Shown here: piece by piece, positions 1-7,863 of the stretch
How positions within the stretch are numbered: the stretch's first letter is position 1
Layout of the letters: every line of letters starts with the position of its first letter
Notes under the pieces: generated by a model
What the model was told of the DNA's origin: nothing
The model's database searches: none
Seen by the model: only the letters and a program-made list of their open reading frames with translations
Translations under genes and position numbers: made by a program
DNA from: a virus
IMG/VR virus record: IMGVR_UViG_3300021079_000723
Coordinates: 1-31,883 of that record
Length of the DNA stretch: 31,883 bases
Reading direction: 5' to 3' (one strand)

Positions 1-72
1 ATTCTGGCTGTTTCACAACTTATATCATCTTTGACTAATTGTCAATTCCTCTTTTCATATTTTTTTAAAAAT

Positions 73-80
73 TATAAATA
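73..80 (+). promoter_or_regulatory. possible T4-type late promoter box
   Basis: The octamer TATAAATA is an exact match to the T4 late-promoter -10 consensus and lies 9 bases before the ATG at 89. A start that close would leave almost no leader, and no ribosome site is visible, so the transcript would be nearly leaderless. The surroundings are very AT-rich, so a chance match is quite possible. Confidence 0.28.
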
Positions 81-88
81 CATATATT

Positions 89-472
89 ATGATTCTTACT
101 AACCCAATAACTTTCACTCCACCGCCTACAAATCGAGATGGAGTTATCACAACATACGAACCTGTTGTTTGTTCTGCTCTAGAAATTATATTAACCGACA
201 ACAATTATCATAAAATAGTAACTGTAAAGGTACGTGTTCGGAATGGTCCTTCTCATTGCGTCTTTTTTTTAAAATTATGGTCAGGAAAAGGATATGATGG
301 TGCTGGGGATTACACACAAGATATGATTGAATCTAAAATATTAAACTTATTAGGAGACAATAGCTCAAAAACTATAGAGTCTCTTATGGAAAGTTATAAT
401 AAACCACAACAAAAAATTGTTCAAATCCAAGCACGAAAACTTAAAAACACTTCACAAATTAAAATGTTTTAA
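89..472 (+). CDS. hypothetical protein (127 aa)
   Basis: I do not recognise this protein. The open frame starts at an ATG with no clear Shine-Dalgarno sequence and ends 11 bases before the convergent gene at 484. The first two thirds have alternating polar and hydrophobic residues suggesting beta structure, with a phenylalanine-rich stretch near residues 58-61 and a glycine-rich loop at residues 66-73. The last 35 residues are rich in K and Q and probably helical. No signal peptide or catalytic motif is visible. The reading frame fits the AT-rich codon use of its neighbours. Confidence 0.6.
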   Translation: MILTNPITFTPPPTNRDGVITTYEPVVCSALEIILTDNNYHKIVTVKVRVRNGPSHCVFFLKLWSGKGYDGAGDYTQDMIESKILNLLGDNSSKTIESLMESYNKPQQKIVQIQARKLKNTSQIKMF

Positions 473-483
473 TGTTAGTTTGT

Positions 484-771
484 TCATTCGTGAATAGAAA
501 TAATGTGGTTACGACTAAAGTAAAGATTTATAAAAAACCCACAAAATGCACTTAAAATATTACTAACTATTGGATAGCTGTATTCCTCTACAGGATTAAT
601 GAATAAGCTAAGAATTAAACTGAACCAAAAACTTGAGCATTCATGGCACAATAATACTTTATTTAAATAAGGAATGGTTGCCACCTTATTCCTTATTGGT
701 GTGCTAACTTCTGTATCATGCCATGCGTAGCAAATTCCTAGGGACGATAAAAGATAAATAATTATTTCCAT
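484..771 (-). CDS. small three-helix membrane protein
   Basis: A 95-residue protein with three hydrophobic segments at about residues 1-17, 42-58 and 65-85, so it is likely an inner-membrane protein. The motif CHECSSFWFS (residues 42-51) resembles the C-x2-C-x-S-F-W signature of small phage and bacterial membrane proteins of the DUF1360 type, but that match is from memory and tentative. The ATG at 771 is preceded by GGA at suitable spacing. It lies 14 bases downstream of the next minus-strand gene, so the two are probably co-transcribed. Function unknown. Confidence 0.65.
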   Translation of the reverse strand: MEIIIYLLSSLGICYAWHDTEVSTPIRNKVATIPYLNKVLLCHECSSFWFSLILSLFINPVEEYSYPIVSNILSAFCGFFINLYFSRNHIISIHE

Positions 772-785
772 AATTAGTCCATGAT

Positions 786-1190
786 TTATAAAAAGTATAC
801 AGCTACTGCGTCGTCTCGTTCTGCTACGCTAAACCCTCTGAATGATTTGCCCGCAAGAGTTTTTGAAAATTCACTCCATGCAGTTTGAGTTTTGTCTATA
901 ATGAAAACTTTTCCATTGTAATTATTTGCTTGTCTTTGTTCGTTTCCAGATTTTATTATTTCTGCTAGTTCTTCTTGATTCTTAACATACTTATTTAAAA
1001 CCGTTGAGTCCTTTTGTAGTGCTTCTGTAAAGAATTTAAAAACTCTACCTCTACAGGAACAGTTTGGATTGCTTCTATAAGAAACTAAGTCAGCTAATAT
1101 TTCTGGAAAATCTTTTTTAATTTCCTCAAAAACAACATCATTTCTTATGAGAAAATTTAAAGAATCTGGCAGGTTCATTATAGTAATCAT
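786..1190 (-). CDS. hypothetical protein (134 aa)
   Basis: I do not recognise this protein. It is mostly helical in its first 95 residues, with a CSCRGRV segment around residues 44-50 that could be a metal- or nucleic-acid-binding turn, and a beta-rich C-terminal third (residues 93-134). The start at 1190 is supported by AAGGGA about seven bases upstream; a second ATG four codons later lacks this. It is probably transcribed together with the membrane-protein gene at 484-771. No membrane segment or known catalytic motif is visible. Confidence 0.65.
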   Translation of the reverse strand: MITIMNLPDSLNFLIRNDVVFEEIKKDFPEILADLVSYRSNPNCSCRGRVFKFFTEALQKDSTVLNKYVKNQEELAEIIKSGNEQRQANNYNGKVFIIDKTQTAWSEFSKTLAGKSFRGFSVAERDDAVAVYFL

Positions 1191-1326
1191 TTTTTAGTCC
1201 CTTTGTTGCAAGTGAATAAACTGGCGAAAATACAATTGTTTGCTAATAATTCTAACAAAAATATACTTTAATGTCAACAGGATTCAACGAAATTCCACAT
1301 TGGTTTGTGCTCCAACGGAATGCGAT

Positions 1327-1343
1327 CTATGATAGCATCATAG
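1327..1343. other. small stem-loop after the SpoVR operon
   Basis: CTATGAT and ATCATAG form a 7-base-pair stem around a 3-base loop, a few bases beyond the stop codon of the last gene of the minus-strand run. There is no U-tract, so it is not a classical terminator. It could mark or protect the transcript 3' end. The rest of 1191-1350 shows no gene. Confidence 0.3.
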
Positions 1344-1350
1344 TGTGCTA

Positions 1351-1626
1351 CTAAAATACTTGCTCTTTGCTTTTTTTGAATTCTTCAAAAGCCAATTCTA
1401 AAGTTTTTGCTTCTTCTTCCAAAGCTTTTAGTTCTAATTGAACCTTCTCATAAAAAGTTTTTAGTTCTAATTTTTTAATTTTTTTGTCTTCAAATATTTG
1501 AGATATTTTCTTTGAAAATTCAACAAATTCTTCTGTCAAAAGATACTCATTTTTTTCCATATTTTCCTCCAATTTACCATCTAAAGGTTTTTTATCCTTG
1601 CTTTGTATATATCGTTTTTTAGCCAT
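1351..1626 (-). CDS. small coiled-coil protein (91 aa)
   Basis: A 91-residue, highly charged protein rich in K and E. From about residue 28 to the end it is predicted to be one long helix with heptad-like spacing of leucine, isoleucine and phenylalanine, typical of a coiled coil. The first 20 residues are basic. Its ATG at 1626 overlaps the end of the SpoVR gene by 8 bases, so it is translationally coupled and the last gene of the PrkA-DUF444-SpoVR run. It may be an accessory partner of that system, but nothing in the sequence proves it. Confidence 0.65.
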   Translation of the reverse strand: MAKKRYIQSKDKKPLDGKLEENMEKNEYLLTEEFVEFSKKISQIFEDKKIKKLELKTFYEKVQLELKALEEEAKTLELAFEEFKKSKEQVF

Positions 1627-4600
1627 TTTTTGTGTGCTCTTCTCTGCTTACAACTTCAATATCTTTTATCGGATCAGTGCCATAACAGCAATAGACCTTT
1701 TCATTACCATCTTTGTCTTGCGTGGACAAATAAACATCATTTCCCCAAATAGCTCTTAAAGCCACTAAAACGTCTGATACGTAAGGCTCGTATAAAGTTC
1801 GTCCATCAAACTGATGCTGCAACATCATGCCCCCTTTGCCCCTATAATTGGGCTCTGTGAGCTTTATTTCTGGCTGACCTCCATTTAAGTGCCTTTTCAT
1901 TAAAAGACTTTTTATTTTCTTATAATCTCTACTTTCTAAACGAAACTCACCATTAGGATAGTGAGTCCAATAAAAATATTCTTGTGTTCTGCAAAAATCT
2001 TCTGTGAAGAATTCATGTATAAATGTTAAATCATCATAATACTTTCTTACCTCAAATATTTTCTCTTTTCCTAAATTAGTTTTAACATCCCAAGATTCTT
2101 TTTGATGAATATTAGTGCATTCGTCCCATTCAGAGCCAAATCTTCCTTTATCCCATCTATCACGAATATCGGATAATAAATAATACCCAAGTTTATAAGG
2201 ATTCATAGAATACTTACCACCTAAAACGCCCATTTTATGCTCAGAATATTCTACAATTCCACAATCATGACTTTTTTGTCCAAGAGAAGCAAACCCCTGT
2301 TCTGCCATAATTACTGAGTCTGTCGTGCTATTATGATTTATGAATCCACAAGCTGAATATCTATTGCTTGTTTCTACCGTAATATCATAAACTGTATCTT
2401 TTCCAATTTTTTCGACAGAAACAATTTTATTTTCAAGTTTTTGTTTCACAAACCATTTGTGACTAGAGATGTATTTCCTTAATTTGTCTTTTTTTCTTTG
2501 TAAACCAAATCCAATTTGTTCTTCGTATTTAACAGCTTCTGAGCCGGTCATCCGAATATGCCAACATGAATCCTTTTGTTTTCTTCTTGTAGAGAGAATC
2601 TTAAAATTCAAAAGCACATTCTGAATTTGTCTGGACATGCTTTCGCTTGATGTGGAGAGTATTACCCCTGCAGTCCCCGCATAACCATCGCAATCAAAAT
2701 AAGATCGGATGAATGCCGCAACCACACTTTTTGGTGATTTCAATATAATTTCTGGTATGTTTTTAAGTCTAGCACAAACCCCTGTTTTCATACCAAGATG
2801 AACAAGGAGTTCTTCCAAATCTTTAGAGTATACAACAGCCCTATATCTACCATTTTTTGATGATCCATCCCATTTTACCTTACATTCTAATCCAAATAGA
2901 TTACTCAGCAAAGTAGCGTAATGATCAATTTGCTCTTTATCTCCAGATGTTAAACCCATAGTTCTTTTAACTAAAGAAATATGACCATCACCAATCATGT
3001 ATCCAATAAACGAAGCAAAGTCTTCATTCATATATTCAGGAACATTAATAATGTTCCTCTTGTTTCTCATAAAAGTAGTTTTTTGATTGTCATATTCTTT
3101 AATCAAAGTTCCTAAAGAATCATTTTTTTCTTCACCTTTGTATTGATATTTCCTATAAATCACTTTATATTTTGAAACAGATGCCATTTCGGCAAGTTCA
3201 TTAAGTTCAATTCTTTTTTCTGGTACCTCGTACTTAACCTCTTGCAAGTCATTCTGCCAGATATCGGAAAAAGACAACTCCAATACCTGTCCAACGGACA
3301 TTTCGTCCATACGAATCCAATCATACCTGCCCATAATACGATGGTTATTAGATCCCTCAAAAACATATCCACGACGAGTTTCTATACGATACACATCTCG
3401 ATTTTCAAAAGTGAACCAATTCGTAACTTTTCTTTCTTTCTCTCCATCGTAAATGGTGACTTGCATTCTATTTTCAACTATTTCTCCCAAAGTCAAAATA
3501 CCAAAATTGCTACAAACAAGAGTGTCCTTTTTCCCGCAAGCCCATCCTTCGTTTAAGGTCTTAGTTTGTCTTTGTGGGAAAAAATACATTGCCTCGTCAT
3601 AAAGCATAGAGATAATATCAGCTTGCCATGGTTTGAGCGGTGCGTTATCCCTTAAAAATCCCAAAATATTTTTTGTTGGCTCCTTAAAAATACCTATTTC
3701 TTCTTCAATGTCTTCTTGATGAATTTTTTCATTCTCTTTTTGGCGAAATTCTTGTGTGTTTATAAAAGGCTCCATATACATTCTTTCTTTATTAACTGTG
3801 AGCCTTCTTGGTTGTCTATAAACTCTTTCGTCTTGCACGATAACATTCTTTGAAATTTTATCAGACCACGCTTCTGCTCCGTCAATTAAAGTTTCCAGCC
3901 TCATAACCCAATCAAGAAACTCTATGACTCTTTCTTTTCCCCAACGAGACATATAATTTCTAATTCTTGTGCCATGATTTGCCATTTTATTAAGCATATT
4001 TGTATCTGTGGCACTAAAATGTATATTGTTCTTAAAAAAGTCATTATGCCCTGTGGCATGTGCAATAACAGTCAAATGGTCCAAAAGAGTGTTGCTACTC
4101 AAGCAGTAAATATAACAAGGATTTGTATTGTGTGTGATCAATCCATACGCAATAAAATCATGAGCATCATGATCCAGTGCAATATCAACGGTTTCGATCT
4201 CGTCTCCTTCGGTAACACTATCAACAACAAATAAAGGATTTGAAATAATATCTTTAATATAATTTGGAACACTTAATCCTTGTTCTTCTGCTTTCTGTAC
4301 AAATGACGAACAAGAATTAATCCCGACATTTTTTTTCTCAAACTTTTTAATAGAATAGCCAAGACTATGGTTTTTATATGTTGTGATACCAATATCTTTT
4401 GCCCACATAATCAATTGTCGTTGAATGTATGGTACCTCTATTCCAGAACCACGACAAAATTTTCTATCAAGTAGTTTTTTAAGTGATTCTTGCTTATATT
4501 CAAATACAAAACCTATTCTATTGTAAAATTTATTTTCAGCCCAAATTCCTTGAATTTTAACAACATTAATATATTTTTGATCACCTTTTTTGCCCTTACC

Positions 4601-5746
4601 ATTTTTTAATGTTTTTAAATTAGAAAGAATTCCCATTTCCGAAAGCATAATCTGAACATCATCTGCTAATTTTTTATTGTAACAACTAAAACCAACATGG
4701 TTAGTTACATATCCATCAGTATCGAACAAACCACGAAGAAAAGCACATCTATAGGCAGGAGGAGACTTACAAATAATATCTGGAATTATTTTTTCTTTAA
4801 ATGTTTTACCTTTCTTTAAACCAATCGAATTAACAAAATCAACTGCGTTTTTTGAACATAATGTTACAGTGAAACAATTTGGCTTTTCGTAAATCTCTGC
4901 AACAACTCCAAATACCTTTTTAAATAAATCTACAACATGTTCTGCATATGTCCTGTGTTTTTTACCAACAGCAACGGTTAACATATTTTCAGCAGACTTT
5001 ACTCCTATCGACCCATCTCCAACCAAAATTCCAAGAAGTTCCGCCAATTCTATCGTAATATGATTCGGTGGATAAATTTCTTTAATACAATGCCTAATGT
5101 TGGGACTTGTTGATTCAAAAACTTGTTCGGATGACCAATCAATTCTTGGTGCATCCCAATTACTTTCATATGAATCAGTTCCTACAAAAATGTCACCAGG
5201 CACAACATCCGATGCCTTTTTCCAGATCAAACCATTATTAGAAAGAACACGCCATTTGTGATTTGGCGTACATACTAATGTTTGACCATACTTCAAACAA
5301 ATTTTCTTAGTTTTAGAGGCATCTTGTCTTTTTATCCCAACAACATTCCTAGTTTCATTTCCAACAATAACCTGATCGCCAGCCACTACATCTCCAGCTA
5401 GAACCGTACCCCGCTTAGTCAAAACCGGAGCATCAAGTTCACAGCAATTGATTACCATTTCATATATTTTAAAAAGTCCGAACTCATACCCACGTTGTAA
5501 CTCTTCGTATTCCATACCAAACGACCAGTGTGGAAAACGAACAGGGAATCCATTATATGCTGCTATTTCGCTAATTTCGTCGTATGTTAGCAACTGAACT
5601 ACTGTTGGATAAAAATCTAGACCCCAATCTTTACAAGACTGTAATATCTTTGGTGCTAGCTCTTTTAGCTCTTTAGAAAGCTGCACGCCTGGAACAGTAT
5701 TATCTCCTAACAGAATAGGAGATCCATGCAAAAATTTATTTGACAT
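1619..5746 (-). CDS. spoVR: SpoVR family protein containing two inteins
   Basis: The 1375-residue frame becomes a normal-sized SpoVR-family protein of about 532 residues (E. coli YcgB is about 510) once two inteins are removed. Exteins are residues 1-100, 541-736 and 1140-1375. Family landmarks visible across the joins are IYEMVIN/TNPCYIY, IAHATGHNDFFKNN (histidines 563 and 567), FFPQRQTKTLNEGWA, and MNPYKLGYYL followed by the RDRWDKGRFG block. SpoVR is needed for spore cortex formation in Bacillus and also occurs in non-sporulating bacteria, usually beside prkA and yeaH; its biochemical role is not established. All three partners are present here on one strand. The start overlaps the preceding gene by 11 bases. 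Both inteins sit at highly conserved sites, so the protein must splice to work. Strong family call; role in the phage unknown. Confidence 0.93.
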   Translation of the reverse strand: MSNKFLHGSPILLGDNTVPGVQLSKELKELAPKILQSCKDWGLDFYPTVVQLLTYDEISEIAAYNGFPVRFPHWSFGMEYEELQRGYEFGLFKIYEMVINCCELDAPVLTKRGTVLAGDVVAGDQVIVGNETRNVVGIKRQDASKTKKICLKYGQTLVCTPNHKWRVLSNNGLIWKKASDVVPGDIFVGTDSYESNWDAPRIDWSSEQVFESTSPNIRHCIKEIYPPNHITIELAELLGILVGDGSIGVKSAENMLTVAVGKKHRTYAEHVVDLFKKVFGVVAEIYEKPNCFTVTLCSKNAVDFVNSIGLKKGKTFKEKIIPDIICKSPPAYRCAFLRGLFDTDGYVTNHVGFSCYNKKLADDVQIMLSEMGILSNLKTLKNGKGKKGDQKYINVVKIQGIWAENKFYNRIGFVFEYKQESLKKLLDRKFCRGSGIEVPYIQRQLIMWAKDIGITTYKNHSLGYSIKKFEKKNVGINSCSSFVQKAEEQGLSVPNYIKDIISNPLFVVDSVTEGDEIETVDIALDHDAHDFIAYGLITHNTNPCYIYCLSSNTLLDHLTVIAHATGHNDFFKNNIHFSATDTNMLNKMANHGTRIRNYMSRWGKERVIEFLDWVMRLETLIDGAEAWSDKISKNVIVQDERVYRQPRRLTVNKERMYMEPFINTQEFRQKENEKIHQEDIEEEIGIFKEPTKNILGFLRDNAPLKPWQADIISMLYDEAMYFFPQRQTKTLNEGWACGKKDTLVCSNFGILTLGEIVENRMQVTIYDGEKERKVTNWFTFENRDVYRIETRRGYVFEGSNNHRIMGRYDWIRMDEMSVGQVLELSFSDIWQNDLQEVKYEVPEKRIELNELAEMASVSKYKVIYRKYQYKGEEKNDSLGTLIKEYDNQKTTFMRNKRNIINVPEYMNEDFASFIGYMIGDGHISLVKRTMGLTSGDKEQIDHYATLLSNLFGLECKVKWDGSSKNGRYRAVVYSKDLEELLVHLGMKTGVCARLKNIPEIILKSPKSVVAAFIRSYFDCDGYAGTAGVILSTSSESMSRQIQNVLLNFKILSTRRKQKDSCWHIRMTGSEAVKYEEQIGFGLQRKKDKLRKYISSHKWFVKQKLENKIVSVEKIGKDTVYDITVETSNRYSACGFINHNSTTDSVIMAEQGFASLGQKSHDCGIVEYSEHKMGVLGGKYSMNPYKLGYYLLSDIRDRWDKGRFGSEWDECTNIHQKESWDVKTNLGKEKIFEVRKYYDDLTFIHEFFTEDFCRTQEYFYWTHYPNGEFRLESRDYKKIKSLLMKRHLNGGQPEIKLTEPNYRGKGGMMLQHQFDGRTLYEPYVSDVLVALRAIWGNDVYLSTQDKDGNEKVYCCYGTDPIKDIEVVSREEHTKNG
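2330..3538 (-). mobile_element. intein 2 in SpoVR, with LAGLIDADG endonuclease
   Basis: Residues 737-1139 of the SpoVR frame (403 aa). It begins with Cys after NEGWA and ends in FINHN before Ser, the +1 nucleophile of the C-extein. Hedgehog/intein block A runs from the Cys (CGKKDTLVCSNFG), and a block B-like NHRIMG segment lies near residue 801. Two LAGLIDADG motifs, FIGYMIGDG (about 913-921) and FIRSYFDCDG (about 1012-1021), are about 90 residues apart, the normal spacing for an intact homing endonuclease. Their acidic residues are present. It should be splicing-competent and possibly still mobile. Confidence 0.92.
4127..5446 (-). mobile_element. intein 1 in SpoVR, with LAGLIDADG endonuclease
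   Basis: Residues 101-540 of the SpoVR frame (440 aa). It begins with Cys in a CCELDAPVLT block A and has a TPNHKWRV block B (about 160-167). The LAGLIDADG motifs are LLGILVGDG (about 237-245) and FLRGLFDTDG (about 336-345). It ends in YGLITHN before Thr, which opens the conserved TNPCY block of SpoVR. Key splicing residues (Cys1, the block B His, the terminal His-Asn and Thr+1) are all visible, and the endonuclease motifs look intact. The coordinates follow from the extein alignment and are exact if Cys101 is residue 1. Confidence 0.93.
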
Positions 5747-6287
5747 TAGTTTTTCTCAATGGGTATTTTGCTACAAAAAAGTTCATTTCTTTTTTTAACG
5801 TTTTACTATTTTTGGTGGATAGCCTAAAACCAGATTTCATCAACTTTTGTGAAATTGTAGGATTGTCCAAACGTGCACCAGTTTCTATTATGCGTAGCAC
5901 TTCTTTGATTTCTCTTATAGGCATATTAATCTTTTTTGCAGCTTTAATCAAGCAAGAACATGCACGAATAGCTTTATTAATTCTTTCTTCACATTTCATA
6001 AAAAAAGGTTCAAGTGAATTTGGATGATGAATATACAGATCTTCTATTTTCATTCCTTTTGTATTTTTCTTGCCTTTAGCAAACAACCAATATCTTTGTC
6101 TCCATTTATTAATTTTTTTAACATGTACTTGCCTAGCTGTTGATATGCCTTTGTATGGAGAAGTAAGCGTTTTAACTTCAAACATATTGCCTTTTTTATC
6201 TTCTGCGTCGTGTAAATATCTGCTGTCAACCTTAATAAGTTGACATAATTTAATTATTTGTTTTTCTCTTGAATCATCTTGAGTCAT
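5736..6287 (-). CDS. hypothetical protein, possible PD-(D/E)xK nuclease
   Basis: A 183-residue basic protein. The N-terminal half contains a possible restriction-endonuclease-like core: Asp26 or Asp30, then the F-E-V-K strand around residues 37-40, then a basic segment with a conserved-looking INKWRQRYWLFAKG stretch. The C-terminal half is helical and lysine-rich. This pattern is compatible with a PD-(D/E)xK nuclease fold but does not prove it. The gene lies between DUF444 and SpoVR, overlaps the SpoVR start by 11 bases and is therefore coupled to it. The ATG at 6287 has no clear ribosome site; the TTG-started DUF444 gene ends 30 bases upstream. Confidence 0.6.
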   Translation of the reverse strand: MTQDDSREKQIIKLCQLIKVDSRYLHDAEDKKGNMFEVKTLTSPYKGISTARQVHVKKINKWRQRYWLFAKGKKNTKGMKIEDLYIHHPNSLEPFFMKCEERINKAIRACSCLIKAAKKINMPIREIKEVLRIIETGARLDNPTISQKLMKSGFRLSTKNSKTLKKEMNFFVAKYPLRKTNVK

Positions 6288-6317
6288 AGCTAAAATTTTT
6301 TTGTAATGATATTACTT

Positions 6318-7529
6318 TTAAGGGTAAGAAGCATCTTCTTCGTTATTCCCTAAAAGCGATTTTATTGCATTCATTATTTGTTTATTTCTTTCTTCTTCAC
6401 TTAGTGCAGAAGAATTCCAATAACCAGCCGTAGAACCTTCTCCAACAGAAACAGTTCTCACATAATCACGCTCTAGTTTTCCTTGTCTTATTGCTTGATC
6501 CACATCATGCTTAACGCTTCCGGTTGTAACAGAAGAAAGTATTTGAGTAATACCTGTAAAATTAACAACATTTGATCCAAAGTCTGATTCTAAAGTTGAA
6601 ATAAAAACTTGGTTATCATCAGTCCAGTTTTCACCGTCTGTAAAATAAAAAACATAGATATTCCATTTGTTTGTAGGATACCTATTTTCAAACTGTTTAG
6701 AAATAAACTTTAAAGCACTGCTGCAGGTTGTTCCGCCGCCAAATCTATATTTATAAAATTTATCTTCATCTACTTCCATGGCACTAGAATCATGCCAAAC
6801 GTATAATCGATCCACTCGATCATAAAACCTTCTTATCCACGTATCTATCCACCAACTCATATCAGAAACAATATCGCATTTCGTAGCGTCCATAGAACCA
6901 GATCCATCTCTTGCAAAAACAATAAGAGCATTGCTTGATGGTATTTTTATTTCATTAAACTGTCTGTACCTCTTATCTTCATTTATTGGCTTAAGAATTC
7001 TTACAGGATCTTTTAGTCCTGGAACGTAAGAAAGATCACTCAACGTTCCTTCTACAGCTTGTCTCTTTAATGTTTGCATTAGAGTGCGTCTGTTGTGCCG
7101 CAGTGACTCTGGACCAATTAAAGAGATATTGTTATATTTTATTTTTATTTCATCATAAGTTTCATTTGTTTTTTTCTTTAAATTTGGAAGCTTTAGTTCT
7201 TCCTGCATAAATTTAAGAACATCTTCTAGATCTAGGCTAATGGTAATTCCCTCGGATTCACCTTGCCCAGCAGACCCTTTGCCTTTCTTGGGTTCGTCTT
7301 TTCCGATCACATCCCCATCTTTACCTTCTCCTCTTCCAACGCCATCGTCGCCCGATCCGTAAACAATATGGGGAATATCTATTTTTGGAATTGTGATAGA
7401 TATTTTTCCGTTTTTACCACGGTTACGAACGATCTGTCCGCTTTTTATAAACTTTTTAAGGGCTTTTCTTATCTTGCCCCCTACAACGTCTCGGAAGTCT
7501 TTCCAATCTTCTTCAATTCTTCTAGGCAA
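6318..7529 (-). CDS. yeaH: DUF444 (YeaH/YhbH) von Willebrand A-like protein
   Basis: A 403-residue protein of the YeaH/YhbH (DUF444) family, close to the usual length of about 400-430. It has the family N-terminus (MPRRIEEDWKDFRDVVGGKI), the conserved IDIPHIVYG block near residue 51, a glycine-rich linker (residues 59-92) and a von Willebrand A-like domain. The domain has a metal-site motif D-x-S-x-S at residues 208-212 and a GGGTTCSSAL segment at 264-273. In bacteria it is usually co-transcribed with the kinase PrkA (YeaG), and the pair is linked to starvation and stress responses. The start is TTG at 7529, with AGGTGA just upstream; no ATG fits the conserved N-terminus. Confidence 0.93.
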   Translation of the reverse strand: MPRRIEEDWKDFRDVVGGKIRKALKKFIKSGQIVRNRGKNGKISITIPKIDIPHIVYGSGDDGVGRGEGKDGDVIGKDEPKKGKGSAGQGESEGITISLDLEDVLKFMQEELKLPNLKKKTNETYDEIKIKYNNISLIGPESLRHNRRTLMQTLKRQAVEGTLSDLSYVPGLKDPVRILKPINEDKRYRQFNEIKIPSSNALIVFARDGSGSMDATKCDIVSDMSWWIDTWIRRFYDRVDRLYVWHDSSAMEVDEDKFYKYRFGGGTTCSSALKFISKQFENRYPTNKWNIYVFYFTDGENWTDDNQVFISTLESDFGSNVVNFTGITQILSSVTTGSVKHDVDQAIRQGKLERDYVRTVSVGEGSTAGYWNSSALSEEERNKQIMNAIKSLLGNNEEDASYP

Positions 7530-7558
7530 GGTTCACCTTTTTAAATTTAAATTATCAA

Positions 7559-7789
7559 TTAATCTAAACAAACCAATTCAAAAATAAACTTATTATCATC
7601 TATTTCGCAAACAAAGTCGGAAAGATTAAGGTGCATAAGAAAATCTTTTTCTTGTTTGGTTAATCTTTTAAAAAAGTCACCAAAAGTTCCATCTTCACTC
7701 CATACCTCTAGACCAGCATCATCAATTTTATTGACGATTCTCTTTTTTTTCGCAGTACCCAACCAATGGTTTTTCATTTTAATTTTCAT
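7559..7789 (-). CDS. small hypothetical protein (about 76 aa)
   Basis: I do not recognise this protein. It has a basic N-terminus (MKIKMKNHWLGTAKKKR) and an acidic, hydrophobic C-terminal half ending in EIDDNKFIFELVCLD. The ATG at 7789 is chosen; an ATG at 7777 is equally possible. A longer reading from a TTG at 7813 would run through one arm of the GC-rich inverted repeat described below and is unlikely. It lies between prkA and the DUF444 gene, so it is probably part of the same transcription unit. Confidence 0.5.
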   Translation of the reverse strand: MKIKMKNHWLGTAKKKRIVNKIDDAGLEVWSEDGTFGDFFKRLTKQEKDFLMHLNLSDFVCEIDDNKFIFELVCLD

Positions 7790-7795
7790 TTTCCA

Positions 7796-7860
7796 GTAGG
7801 GGCAGAGCCCCAAAAAAGGTGAACTTACACACCTTGCCCACAGAATAACTCTGCCCCTAC
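7796..7860 (-). terminator. nested inverted repeat after prkA, terminator-like
   Basis: An outer perfect 12-base-pair stem, GTAGGGGCAGAG (7796-7807) with CTCTGCCCCTAC (7849-7860), encloses an inner hairpin, AAGGTG (7816-7821) with CACCTT (7830-7835). On the minus strand the inner hairpin is followed by a run of T, like a rho-independent terminator. The outer stem is strikingly GC-rich for this AT-rich window. It starts four bases after the prkA stop codon. It may partly end transcription so that prkA is made in excess over yeaH and spoVR, or stabilise the mRNA. It may instead be a palindromic repeat unit. Confidence 0.55.
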
Positions 7861-7863
7861 CAA

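Noticed and set aside
1-88. Possible start of a minus-strand gene running off the left edge
   Set aside because: No convincing start or codon pattern can be read in so few bases.
3242-4234. Plus-strand frames opposite the SpoVR gene and its inteins
   Set aside because: Shadow frames of a recognised gene with intein motifs.
7790-7813. TTG-started longer form of the small gene at 7559
   Set aside because: It would translate through an arm of the GC-rich inverted repeat.
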